NCBI GenBank assembly: GCA_015490175.1
Contig: WFYJ01000049.1
Span: forward strand, 1 to 37,281
Direction of reading: 5' to 3'
DNA: 37,281 nucleotides
From: Saprospiraceae bacterium
GTDB taxonomy: Bacteria; Bacteroidota; Bacteroidia; Chitinophagales; Saprospiraceae
In this document: positions 26,556 to 34,892 of the stretch, piece by piece
How positions within the stretch are numbered: the stretch's first letter is position 1
Layout: each line of letters opens with the position of its first letter
Translations under genes and position numbers: made by a program
Notes under the pieces: model-generated
What the model saw: the letters and a program-made list of their open reading frames with translations, nothing else
Database searches by the model: none
Told to the model about the DNA's origin: nothing

Positions 26556-27287
26556 ATGCATCTGGTGCTCGACATAGGCAACAGCCGCGTCAAGGCGGCC
26601 ACTTTTGCAGGCGACCACCTGCAAGGGCGCGCCCAATGGCAGGGCCACCCTTGGGAAGAGGTCGTGCGCTGGGCATACAACCAAAACGCCACAGCCATCA
26701 TCCTTTCGTCTGTGGCTGTCGTACCGCCGTCCGTGGTCGAAGCCTTGCAACAACGCGCCCGCTTCGTCGAGCTCACGCACACCACGCCGCTGCCCTTCCG
26801 CAATGCCTATGGCACGCCCGAGACGCTGGGCAAGGATCGGCTGGCGGCAGCGGCCGGCGCCCGGCACTTTTTTCCGGATCGCCATTGCGTGGTGGTCGAT
26901 GCGGGCACGTGCATGACGTGCGACCTGCTGACGGCCGAAGGGGTCTTCCTTGGCGGCAACATCTCGCCCGGCTGGCACATGCGCCTCGAAGCCATGCACG
27001 CCTTTACGGCGCGCCTGCCCCGCCTCGAAGCCACCGCGCCGGCATCGTGGTACGGACGCACCACCGCCGAGGCCATGCAGGCCGGCGCCGCCTTCGGCAT
27101 GGTGTGGGAAGTGGAAGGCTTCGTGCGCCGGGCCGAAGCGCTGCTGGGATCCGTGCAGGTGGTCGCCACCGGCGGCGATACCGGCCTTTTTGCACGCTAT
27201 TGGAAAACAGAGATATTTGCGAATCCCGATTTGGTCCTCATCGGGCTGAATCAAATTTTGAAACACAATGTCGAACATGCAGCGTAG
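26556..27287 (+). CDS. coaX: Type III pantothenate kinase
   Basis: CoaX phosphorylates pantothenate, the first committed step to coenzyme A; type III enzymes need a monovalent cation and are not inhibited by CoA. The 243-residue protein has the phosphate-binding DIGNSRVKAA at residues 5-14, YGTPETLGKDRLAAAAGA near 85-100, the DAGTCMTCDLL block, GGNISPGWHMRLEAMHAFTARLP and the late ATGGDTGLF. In many homologues the first block is DxGNT; here it is Ser. The end overlaps the start of the next gene by 20 bp, so translation may be coupled. The next two genes encode envelope proteins and do not relate obviously to CoA; this order recurs in Bacteroidota. Confidence 0.96.
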   Translation: MHLVLDIGNSRVKAATFAGDHLQGRAQWQGHPWEEVVRWAYNQNATAIILSSVAVVPPSVVEALQQRARFVELTHTTPLPFRNAYGTPETLGKDRLAAAAGARHFFPDRHCVVVDAGTCMTCDLLTAEGVFLGGNISPGWHMRLEAMHAFTARLPRLEATAPASWYGRTTAEAMQAGAAFGMVWEVEGFVRRAEALLGSVQVVATGGDTGLFARYWKTEIFANPDLVLIGLNQILKHNVEHAA

Positions 27288-28623
27288 TCTTTTCGTGGTC
27301 TGGTTGGGTATGTGTGCGCTGGCAGCACCGCTGCGCGCCCAGTTCTCCACGCCGGGCTTTGACTTTCCCTCTTTCAACTCGCCCTACTCGCGCCTCGGAC
27401 TGGGCGACCTGGCTACCCGCCAGAACGCAGCCACGCTGGGCATGGGCCGCATGGCCGCCGCCTGGCAGGACCCCTTGCAGGCCAACCTGACCAACCCGGC
27501 GGCCATGGCGTTCCTGCGCACGGCCTCCTTCGAGGGCGCGCTGTTCGCCAAATACGCCTCGCTCGAAGGCCCCGAAGGCACCGACGGCGTGTGGAACGGC
27601 AACCTGGCCTACCTGTCGTTGGCCTTCCCCCTCGTCAACCCCCTCAACCGCGTGCTCGAAAACCGGCAAACGCCCTTCAACTGGGCCATGAACGTGTCGC
27701 TGGCGCCCTGGTCCACCGTGGGCTACATCGTGACGGCCCAGTCGGAAATACCGCCCATGGACACCGTCAACAACCACTTCCTGGGGTCGGGTGGGGTGTA
27801 TGCCCTGACGTGGGGCAACGCCTGGCGCTACAAAAACCTCGCGGCCGGCGTGCACCTCAATTGGCTCTTCGGCAAAATCGCCTCGAACCGCCAGGTCGAA
27901 TTCCTCACCACCGAAAGCCCCTACCACGACGTGTTCGTGGACGACACCGCCTATCGCGGCCTCATCTGGAAGGCCGGACTGCAGTATCGCTACGACTTCA
28001 AGGAAAAGCAGGCCGACGGCACGCTGAAGCCCTCCGATGCCAGCATCGTCTTTGGCCTCTACGGGCAGTCGGCCCAGCCCTTCCGTACCGACAGTGAAGT
28101 GCGCCGCCTGGGTGTGAACAATTCCTTACCAGATGTGGATACGGTGTTAAATGTTGTTAATCAATCCGGAAGCGGGACACTTCCCGCATCCTTCGGCGTC
28201 GGAATGATGTACCAGGTGGCCAACAAGTTGCGCGTGGGCGCCGAGTACGGCATCGAGCGCTGGAGCCAGTACCGCAACGACGCCCGCCCCGACGAACGGC
28301 TGTACGACACCTGGTGGCTGTCGGCCGGCATGGAAGTGACGCCCGACCATCAGTCGTACAATAACTACTTTGCACGGGCGCGTTACCGCCTGGGCTTCTT
28401 CCACCGCCTCGACCCGCGCCTGGAAAACATGAAAGAGACGGGTATTACGCTGGGTGCCGGCTTCCCCGTCATCAAGCCACGGCAAGAAGTGTCGTGGATC
28501 AACGTGGCGCTTGAGTTGGGCCGCACCGCCCCGCCCGAAGGACTCAGGGAAACCTGGATGCGCCTGACACTTGGATTCACGCTCAACGACAATTCGTGGT
28601 TCTTTAAACGAAAATTCAATTGA
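27268..28623 (+). CDS. Predicted outer-membrane beta-barrel protein
   Basis: A 451-residue protein with a signal peptide (QRSLFVVWLGMCALAAPLRAQ), then SPYSRLGLGDLATRQNAATLGMG, a pattern found in the barrel proteins that follow coaX in many Bacteroidota. NLTNPAAMAFL and the alternating aromatic strands throughout, ending with WMRLTLGFTLNDNSWFFKRKFN, are typical of outer-membrane barrels of the FadL/PorV-like shape. I do not know its substrate. The ATG at 27268 overlaps coaX by 20 bp; a second ATG at 27277 also fits. The next gene starts 2 bp after the stop, so the two are probably made together and may work together at the outer membrane. Confidence 0.8.
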   Translation: MSNMQRSLFVVWLGMCALAAPLRAQFSTPGFDFPSFNSPYSRLGLGDLATRQNAATLGMGRMAAAWQDPLQANLTNPAAMAFLRTASFEGALFAKYASLEGPEGTDGVWNGNLAYLSLAFPLVNPLNRVLENRQTPFNWAMNVSLAPWSTVGYIVTAQSEIPPMDTVNNHFLGSGGVYALTWGNAWRYKNLAAGVHLNWLFGKIASNRQVEFLTTESPYHDVFVDDTAYRGLIWKAGLQYRYDFKEKQADGTLKPSDASIVFGLYGQSAQPFRTDSEVRRLGVNNSLPDVDTVLNVVNQSGSGTLPASFGVGMMYQVANKLRVGAEYGIERWSQYRNDARPDERLYDTWWLSAGMEVTPDHQSYNNYFARARYRLGFFHRLDPRLENMKETGITLGAGFPVIKPRQEVSWINVALELGRTAPPEGLRETWMRLTLGFTLNDNSWFFKRKFN

Positions 28624-28625
28624 TC

Positions 28626-29984
28626 ATGAAGATTCAAACCTGGCTCGCTGGTGTGACGCTCATTGCCACCGTGCTCCTCTTGCCGCTGCAGGCCGGTGCG
28701 CAATGCGAAACCTGGGTCAACTCGCCCCAGAAGGAACAGGCCGAAAACGCCCACGTGCTCTATCGCGGCTTTATCAAGCAAAAGGACTACCAATCGGCCT
28801 ATCCCTACTGGAAGCAGGCCTATACCCTGGCGCCCTCGGCCGACGGCCGCCGCTCCAGCCACTTCTCCGATGGTATCGACATCTACCGCTGGAAGTACCA
28901 GAACACCGACGACCCCAAGCTCAAGGAAAGCTATGCCGACACCATCGTCATGCTCTACGAGCAGTGGGTGCAGTGCTACCCCAACGAAAAGGCCTATGCG
29001 CTGGGCCTCGAGGTGTACGACCTGTTCTACAACCTGCGCCGCCCCTACGAAGAAGTGTACCAGATCGCCAAGCGCGCCGTCGAGGAAGCGGGCAATCAGA
29101 CGCAGTACACCGTCTTCGTGCCCTATGCCACCGTGGCCGTGTACCTTTTCTCGAAAGAGAAACTCTCGAAAGAAGAAGCCCGCGCTATCTACGAGCGCCT
29201 GCACGCCATCGGCGAGTACAACATCGCCAACAACAAGGACTGGGCACAGTACTACGAGCAGGCCATGGCCGCCATGGATGCCGCCTACGAGCCCATCTCC
29301 CAACTGGTGTTCGACTGCGCGTACTTCAAGAACAAGTACCTGCCCATGTATGAGGCCGACCCCGACAATCCTGAGGTGTACAAGGAAGTGTACAAATACC
29401 TCGTACAGGGCGGCTGCGACAAGAACGACCCCATCGTGCGCGAAATCTACATCAAAGACTCAATCCGCGTCATGCAGGAATACATGGAGAAAAACCCGGC
29501 CTTTGCGGCCAATCTGCTCTACCAGGAAGGCAAATACGAAGAGGCCCTGGCCAAATATCGCGAGGCCATCGAGCAGGAAACCGATCCCGAAAAGAAGGCC
29601 CAGTACTACTTCTCGATGGCCTCGATCGAGTTTCGCAAGCTCAAGCGGTACGGCGCCGCTCGCGAGCACGCCCGCAAGGCTGCGGCACTGAAAGACAACT
29701 GGGGCCAGCCCTATATGCTCATCGGCGACATGTACGCCGCCACCAGCAGCTCGTGTGGCAACGAGCCCTGGGATCACCAGATCGCCGTACTGGCCGCCAT
29801 TGACAAGTACGCTTACGCCAAGGCCATTGATCCTTCGGTAGCCGAAGAGGCCAACAGCAAGATCGCCAAGTATCGCAGCTTCATGCCCGAGAAACAGGAA
29901 GGCTTCATGCGCGGCATCCACGAGGGCACCAAGGTCAAGGTACCCTGCTGGATCGGCGAAACCGTCACCGTGCGATTCAAATAA
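28626..29984 (+). CDS. Secreted tetratricopeptide-repeat protein
   Basis: A 452-residue protein: signal peptide (WLAGVTLIATVLLLPLQAGAQ), then mostly alpha-helical TPR-like repeats, for example QKDYQSAYPYWKQAYTLAP near residues 55-75 and LLYQEGKYEEALAKYREAIEQ near 300. It has several Cys (CETW at the mature N-terminus, CDKN, SSSCGN, VPCWIG) that may form disulfides, fitting a periplasmic place. The C-terminus VPCWIGETVTVRFK looks like a final strand. It is translationally linked to the preceding barrel gene (stop TGA at 28621, ATG at 28626). Role unknown; a partner or assembly factor of the barrel is possible. A strong terminator closes the operon. Confidence 0.85.
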   Translation: MKIQTWLAGVTLIATVLLLPLQAGAQCETWVNSPQKEQAENAHVLYRGFIKQKDYQSAYPYWKQAYTLAPSADGRRSSHFSDGIDIYRWKYQNTDDPKLKESYADTIVMLYEQWVQCYPNEKAYALGLEVYDLFYNLRRPYEEVYQIAKRAVEEAGNQTQYTVFVPYATVAVYLFSKEKLSKEEARAIYERLHAIGEYNIANNKDWAQYYEQAMAAMDAAYEPISQLVFDCAYFKNKYLPMYEADPDNPEVYKEVYKYLVQGGCDKNDPIVREIYIKDSIRVMQEYMEKNPAFAANLLYQEGKYEEALAKYREAIEQETDPEKKAQYYFSMASIEFRKLKRYGAAREHARKAAALKDNWGQPYMLIGDMYAATSSSCGNEPWDHQIAVLAAIDKYAYAKAIDPSVAEEANSKIAKYRSFMPEKQEGFMRGIHEGTKVKVPCWIGETVTVRFK

Positions 29985-30005
29985 TCTTTTCTGCCTTTCG
30001 GCAAA

Positions 30006-30040
30006 AAAGGGATGCAGCCCGCCCGGCTGCATCCCTTTCT
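30006..30040 (+). terminator. Strong Rho-independent terminator of the purH operon
   Basis: A 14-bp perfect stem (AAAGGGATGCAGCC/GGCTGCATCCCTTT) with a 5-nt loop is followed by CTTTATAT. The leading A-run and trailing T-rich end would allow it to work in both directions. It starts 21 bp past the TPR gene stop, immediately after a copy of the dispersed word (29995). Confidence 0.9.
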
Positions 30041-30089
30041 TTATATCCGCATCAAAATAAATGCTCTGAGAAATCCGGTGGCAGTGTTT

Positions 30090-30360
30090 AAGGTTTAGAG
30101 TTGTAGAGTTTACAACTCTGTGAAAATCAGTGCATACTCAGTGGTTCTCTGTGTAACTGAATGATTTTTCGACTTTTTCAGCAGGCTCTTGAATCGAATC
30201 CTCGGCTCCTCGATTGCTCAATCAAAAATGTCCATAGACCATCGTCCATCGTCAATAATTCCCCAACCGAATTGCGTTGAGTATAATCGGACAAATCGGC
30301 AGAATCGGTCAAACCCGTAAACTTGCATCCACTCCTCACTCCATCACTCCTCGCTCCTCG
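30090..30360 (+). repeat. Repeat island E between the TPR and M28 peptidase genes
   Basis: No gene lies in 29985-30372. Modules: GTTTAAGGTTTAGAGTTG; the AACTCTGTG/CTCAGTGG/CTCTGTGTAAC run and TTTTTCAGCAGGC-CCTCGATTGCTCA block (30114-30220, about 80% identical by eye to 24380-24488); the words CCATAGACCATCG and GTCAATAATTCCCC; CCGAATTGCGTTGAGTATA (also near 37120 on the other strand); AATCGG-type words; and a CTCCTCACTCC run up to the peptidase stop. Confidence 0.7.
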
Positions 30361-30372
30361 CTCCTCACTCGG

Positions 30373-31983
30373 TCACCGCATGGACGCCTTGCCCTTGTCC
30401 ACGCGGATGCGGGCATCGCGGTTGGCCAGCTCCCATGCCGTAAGAAAGGCCAGCCGCGCGATGGGCACCATCTTGTCGAACATGATCTTGTCCACCGTAT
30501 CGGTAGGCTGGTGGTAATCGTCGTGCACGCCGCTGAAGAAGAACACGGCAGGGATTCCCCTTTCGGCAAAATTGTAGTGGTCCGAGCGGTAGTAGTAGCG
30601 GTTGGGATCGTCTTCGGCATTGTAGGTGTAGTCGAGCTGCAGGTGGGTGTAGCGCGCGTTCATGGCCTCGTTGATCTGGTGCAGCTCGCTGCTCAGTCGG
30701 TCGGCACCGATGACGTACACGTAGTTCGGATCGTCGGCATGGGCCTTGTCCACCCGCCCGATCATGTCGATGTTGATGTCGGCCACCGTGTGTTCGAGCG
30801 GAAAGACGGGATGGTGCACGTAGTACTGCGAACCGAGCAGTCCCTTCTCCTCGCCCGACACCAGCAGACACAACACGCTGCGGCGCGGGCCGGCGCCGGC
30901 CTTGCGCGCTTCCGCAAAAGCCTGTGCGATCTCCAGCACGGTCGAGGTGCCCGAGCCGTTGTCGTCGGCGCCGTTGTAAATGGCACCGCCGTGCTTGCCC
31001 AGGTGGTCGTAGTGGGCCGAGATGATGATCAGCTCGTCTTTGAGCGCCGGATCGGTGCCCTCGATGTAGCCCAGCACGTTGGATCCGGTCAGCGTGCTGC
31101 GCGTTTTGTCGAGCAGCAGTTGGAGGCGCACCGGCACGGCCACCAGCGCGGGCTTGCCCTTGCGCTCGATGCGTTTGCGCGCCTTCACCACCTTTTTCAT
31201 GTGTTTGCCCAGCAGTGCGCGCACCACCCCTGCCGATACGAAGGCATGGGGAAGGTATTGATCATCGGCCGCGCTGCCGTCGCCCATGAAGGTGGCCGGC
31301 CGAAACAGACGACTGCCCGCGGCCAGCACCTGCTTGCGCACCTGCGGCTCCACCAGCAACACCGCCCGCGCCCCATGGCGGCGCGCCGTGGCAATTTTCA
31401 ATTTCCAGTCGCCAGCCCAGCGCGACGGCTGCTCGCTGCCCGTGACACGCGAACGTCCCTGCCGGTCGAAGGGCTCGCCCTGATAGATGAGCACCACCTT
31501 GCCTTCCACGTCGCGGCCGGCGTAGTCCGACCAGGCAGGCGCGTCGATGCCGTAGCCGGCGAAGACCACCTCGTCGGCCGCGATCTCGTGCCGCCCTGCC
31601 GGCATGGCTGCGGGCCAAGCGTAAAAGTCGTACAGGTGGCGCCACTCCTTGTCGCCGGTGCGCAACGAAGCCTCCACCAGCCGCTCAGAGGTAAAGCGTA
31701 TGGGCTGCTGCCAGGCCGTGTCGCCCACTACGGGTGGCAGGCCGAGCCCCCGGAAATACTGCTCGATCCAGGCGGCGGCCTTGCGCTGTCCTTCCGTGCC
31801 GGTCTCGCGCCCCTCGAACGCATCGGAAGCCAATACCTCGAGATGGGCCCGGATCTCGTCGGCAGTGATGGTCTGCGCAAAGCGCCAGGCTGCATCCTCT
31901 TCCGTCGGTCCCTGCAACTGGGCCAGCACCCGGCCATGCATCAGCCCAAGACCCAGCAAACATGCAATCAGGTATCTTTTCAT
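30373..31983 (-). CDS. Secreted M28-family metallopeptidase with PA domain
   Basis: A 536-residue zinc peptidase of the M28 type. It has a signal peptide (YLIACLLGLGLMHGRVLAQ), an N-terminal helical part (EIRAHLEVLASDAFEGRETGT), a protease-associated insert (about residues 110-230, with VFAGYGIDAPAWSDYAGRDV and GKVVLIYQGEP), and the catalytic domain with SAHYDHLG, GADDNGSGTSTVLE, SGEEKGLLGS, DINIDMIGR and SDHYNFAERGIPAVFFFSG followed by YHQPTDTVDKI. All expected zinc ligands seem present. It probably acts in the periplasm or outside on peptides as an aminopeptidase. The start at 31983 precedes the signal peptide. Gap to the upstream barrel gene is 134 bp, holding phased CCGATT repeats, so it may have its own transcript. 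Confidence 0.92.
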   Translation of the reverse strand: MKRYLIACLLGLGLMHGRVLAQLQGPTEEDAAWRFAQTITADEIRAHLEVLASDAFEGRETGTEGQRKAAAWIEQYFRGLGLPPVVGDTAWQQPIRFTSERLVEASLRTGDKEWRHLYDFYAWPAAMPAGRHEIAADEVVFAGYGIDAPAWSDYAGRDVEGKVVLIYQGEPFDRQGRSRVTGSEQPSRWAGDWKLKIATARRHGARAVLLVEPQVRKQVLAAGSRLFRPATFMGDGSAADDQYLPHAFVSAGVVRALLGKHMKKVVKARKRIERKGKPALVAVPVRLQLLLDKTRSTLTGSNVLGYIEGTDPALKDELIIISAHYDHLGKHGGAIYNGADDNGSGTSTVLEIAQAFAEARKAGAGPRRSVLCLLVSGEEKGLLGSQYYVHHPVFPLEHTVADINIDMIGRVDKAHADDPNYVYVIGADRLSSELHQINEAMNARYTHLQLDYTYNAEDDPNRYYYRSDHYNFAERGIPAVFFFSGVHDDYHQPTDTVDKIMFDKMVPIARLAFLTAWELANRDARIRVDKGKASMR

Positions 31984-32037
31984 CGGATCCGTGTTTTTTG
32001 TCAAAATGCCTCGTGCACCGCGCTACGCCGTCGGCGG

Positions 32038-32078
32038 CCGATTATACCGAATTATTCCGATTTCACCGATTCAACCGT
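32038..32078 (+). repeat. Phased CCGATT repeat (9-10 bp period)
   Basis: CCGATTATA, CCGAATTATT, CCGATTTCA and CCGATTCAA follow each other, then CCG. The same degenerate words occur near 18260-18280, 20938-20955, 24257-24275 and 30285-30312. It lies between the barrel gene and the M28 peptidase gene. Confidence 0.6.
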
Positions 32079-32117
32079 TTTTGCCGGGCGAAAAGGCGGC
32101 GCATCTGTTTTGTTTTT

Positions 32118-34844
32118 TCACCCTTCCTTTTGCCTTGAGCTGAATTTCCACTCGAGATGCAGCATGAAGTAGCGCGGCAGGATTTGCCGCCTGTAGGTCG
32201 TTTGCACGAAGCTCGAATCGCTGAAAGTCACAAAGGCAGGCGTAGCCGTAAGGTTGTTTGCCGAAAGGCGGAAAGACCAGGCGCCCCGGGGCTGCCACGC
32301 CAGCGAGGCAGTCAGCTGCCACCACTCGCTGCGGCTGCCCGAGCGCGAGCGGGCGATGAACCACGAATTCGAAAACTCCACTTTGACGTCTTTGGCCGGC
32401 TGCAGATACAGATCGGCCCAACTGGCAAGCGTGAGCGAAGGCCAGACCAGGGCTGTGCCGTTGCCCGCAGGTTGAAGTACGACGCGCACGCGTTCCAGGC
32501 GGCTGCCCAGCATCACATTGAGCGGAAAGTCGAAGCCGGTGCGCAATGAGGCTTTCAACCCGTACTGCAATTGGCGCACCTGACGCAACACCTCGTCAAA
32601 CATTTCCTCCGACCGGTAATACGAGATCGAGGGCTGCACCTTGAGCGCCAGAAAGGCCTTCTCGAACAGGTGCTCGTAGCCGGTCCGCAGGCTGGCATAA
32701 TACACCGGGGCAGGCCGTTCGACCCACGAACGCAGCACCATACCGGTGCCGGAGACGACGGTGGGCGTCCACGCATTGCGGCTCAGGCTGACGTTTGCCT
32801 GCAAATACAGCGACCGCCACGGGATGAACCTGGTGTGCCGCCAGTCAGCGCCAAGCTCGAAGCGGTGCCGGACCAGCGGCGCGGCCATGCCCCGATAGAG
32901 GGCATAGCGCCCCTCGATGCGCAGTGCGTCGAGCTGCATGATCGAAGCGGGCAGGTTTTGGTGTACGCGTATCCAGAGCGATCGCTCGCGTTCGCCCTTC
33001 TTTTGCATCAGTCGGATGCCGCCATTGAGGAAGGGCAAGCGCTGATCGAGGGCAGGCACGGGCTCTGTCTCGGGGAAGAGGCGGTGGCGGAGCAGGCCTG
33101 CTTCCAGGTCACCCTCCCATTGCCAGTTATCCGTCTGGTATCTTTTGCGCACATAGAGGCCGAACTCCCGGTTGGCGCTGGTATAGTTGGCGAGGGTATG
33201 GGTGGTGGTATCGCCCACGGCGCTGTACGCCAGCCGCCATCTGTCATTGCGCTCGGTCCAGGCCAGTCCTGCGAGCCAGACGCCCTTGTCGGTCTTGAAC
33301 ACGAAATGCTTGGCCAGCCGCCAGCTTTTGCTGCCCAAGGCATCATCCTGGCGCAACTGGGCCCACTTCATGCCGAGCAAGGATTCGAAGACAGACGTGT
33401 CGGCAGTGAACCGGAGCAGCCGCGCTTGCGCTACTTCGACGTACTCGGCCGAAACGACGGAGGCACTTTGCCCTTTCCAGCGATGCGTCAGCGAAGCAAG
33501 CGCCATGGTATGCTTCCAGGCGGGGCGTGCCAGCCGCGACTCGCCCAGCTGCAAAGTTGCCTCATTGTTTTCATCGTTTTGCGCATGCTCGACGCCTGTC
33601 TTGAGCCAGGTGTCGTTGCCCATCATGCCGTTGAGCCACAACCAGGCCCGCCCACCTCTCATGGCGACGCGGCGCTCGATGCTGTCGGTGCGGTTGAGCG
33701 GATCGTCGGGAGCATACCACCACTCGTTGGTGGTGTACTGTCGGAATTGCTCTCGGGGCAGGGCCCCGCCCGCCCGCAAACGCCAGGTGCCGCCCAAGCG
33801 AAAGGTGCCCATCGTGGAGGCCTCTGTCATCTGGTTGAAGCGCGTGTGATCGACGCGTTCCGTCTCACTGAAGAACTCGGTAAAAGTGGCCAAGCGGGGC
33901 GGGGCCTTCCGCAACACAGTGGGTGCTTCGATGTCGGGTCGTTCTCCGCGCACCCTGTGGTAAAAAGATGCCGGCTGACCGATGTTGCTCGCCTCGATCG
34001 TGGCAAGCTGCTTGACACGCCCGTACAGGGCTACCAGATGCAGCCTCCCGTCATAGTATCCGCCCGTACCCCCGGCAGCCTCCAGTTCACCGCTCAGACT
34101 TTGCTTGTGCGACTCTTTCAGGTTGAGGTTGACCGCCAGCTCGCCTCCCTCGAACAGTTGGGTGAGCACCGGATTGTCGCCGTAGTTGAACCACACCTCC
34201 ACCGACTCAAGGACATCAGCCGTCAGGGTGCGCGTAATGAGTTGATAGTCGTGACCGGCAATGTCTTCGCCCTCGATAAGCAGCCGCTGCACCGGCCTTC
34301 CCATCACCTTGATGTCACCCTGATTCGACACCTCGAAGCCGGGCAGCTTGGCCAGCACATCACCTACGGTCTGTTCGGTAGAGTCGATAAAACGGGTGAT
34401 TTCGAAATAGAGCGTATCGTCGCGCCTGCGCACGGGCTGCTGCACGGCAATGGTCACTTCCTCAAGGGCCATCTGTAGCGGATGCAAGGCAAAGTGGTAC
34501 AGCGTGTCGGGCTGCAAAGCGGCTACCCCGACAAAAAGGTCTTCGTACCCTACATACTGAATGACCAGCAGGCGTGCATCGGCATTGGCGGGGTAAGACA
34601 GGGAAAAACGACCCTTGAAGTCGGTCAGTGTATAGGTGACCACTGCACTGTCGGGCAGGCGCAGAAGCGAAACCGAGGCATAAGCCAGTGGTTGATCGCT
34701 TGTGCCGTCCATCACCATGCCACGAAGCGAAGGCGACTGCTGTGCCACCAAAATGCCCACGTGCAGCCAGAGCAGCAGGAAACCCCATATGGCAGGTCTT
34801 GCGCATTTTGGCGAAAGCCGGAACAAGAGCAACTGCTCGTGCAT
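32118..34844 (-). CDS. Outer-membrane barrel with carboxypeptidase-regulatory domain (TonB-receptor-like)
   Basis: A predicted 908-residue protein. After a signal peptide (IWGFLLLWLHVGILVAQ) comes a carboxypeptidase D regulatory-like domain (about residues 38-125: LRGMVMDGTSDQPLAYASVSL, TDFKGRFSLSYP, IQYVGYED). A TonB-plug-like domain follows (TVGDVLAKLPGFEVSNQGDIKVMGRPVQRLLIEGED), and then a large barrel. The plug lacks the usual ISRGPxSALYG-type core, as in the 'outer-membrane beta-barrel family' that accompanies GLPGLI proteins. The end (FMLHLEWKFSSRQKEG) is aromatic then polar. It is the last gene of the ten-cysteine cassette, 48 bp after the GLPGLI gene. It probably moves or displays something at the outer membrane; the ligand is unknown. 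Confidence 0.88.
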   Translation of the reverse strand: MHEQLLLFRLSPKCARPAIWGFLLLWLHVGILVAQQSPSLRGMVMDGTSDQPLAYASVSLLRLPDSAVVTYTLTDFKGRFSLSYPANADARLLVIQYVGYEDLFVGVAALQPDTLYHFALHPLQMALEEVTIAVQQPVRRRDDTLYFEITRFIDSTEQTVGDVLAKLPGFEVSNQGDIKVMGRPVQRLLIEGEDIAGHDYQLITRTLTADVLESVEVWFNYGDNPVLTQLFEGGELAVNLNLKESHKQSLSGELEAAGGTGGYYDGRLHLVALYGRVKQLATIEASNIGQPASFYHRVRGERPDIEAPTVLRKAPPRLATFTEFFSETERVDHTRFNQMTEASTMGTFRLGGTWRLRAGGALPREQFRQYTTNEWWYAPDDPLNRTDSIERRVAMRGGRAWLWLNGMMGNDTWLKTGVEHAQNDENNEATLQLGESRLARPAWKHTMALASLTHRWKGQSASVVSAEYVEVAQARLLRFTADTSVFESLLGMKWAQLRQDDALGSKSWRLAKHFVFKTDKGVWLAGLAWTERNDRWRLAYSAVGDTTTHTLANYTSANREFGLYVRKRYQTDNWQWEGDLEAGLLRHRLFPETEPVPALDQRLPFLNGGIRLMQKKGERERSLWIRVHQNLPASIMQLDALRIEGRYALYRGMAAPLVRHRFELGADWRHTRFIPWRSLYLQANVSLSRNAWTPTVVSGTGMVLRSWVERPAPVYYASLRTGYEHLFEKAFLALKVQPSISYYRSEEMFDEVLRQVRQLQYGLKASLRTGFDFPLNVMLGSRLERVRVVLQPAGNGTALVWPSLTLASWADLYLQPAKDVKVEFSNSWFIARSRSGSRSEWWQLTASLAWQPRGAWSFRLSANNLTATPAFVTFSDSSFVQTTYRRQILPRYFMLHLEWKFSSRQKEG

Positions 34845-34892
34845 CAGTCAGAAGTTTTTGTGTGCTGAGTGGGAAAAACCAGATCAGCGCAA

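Larger units (their letters stand above)
15..34818. repeat. Dispersed 10-11 bp word CTT[T/C/G]CG[C/G]?CAAA
   Basis: A family of closely related words occurs about 29 times by eye on both strands. Sites reading CTT..AAA on the plus strand begin near 3230, 4681, 7712, 8474, 10618, 12590, 15719, 16839, 19340, 20093, 22479, 24217, 24687, 29995, 30560 and 30909. Sites in the opposite orientation begin near 15, 2883, 4555, 6070, 7737, 10195, 11001, 15221, 17944, 24892, 25791, 32257 and 34806. Looser variants lie at 2739 and 18014. The commonest forms are CTTTCGGCAAA (8), CTTCCGCAAA (7) and CTTTCGCCAAA (5). They fall in genes in different reading frames and in gaps. By simple base statistics fewer than one would be expected. 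Function unknown; see findings. Confidence 0.75.
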
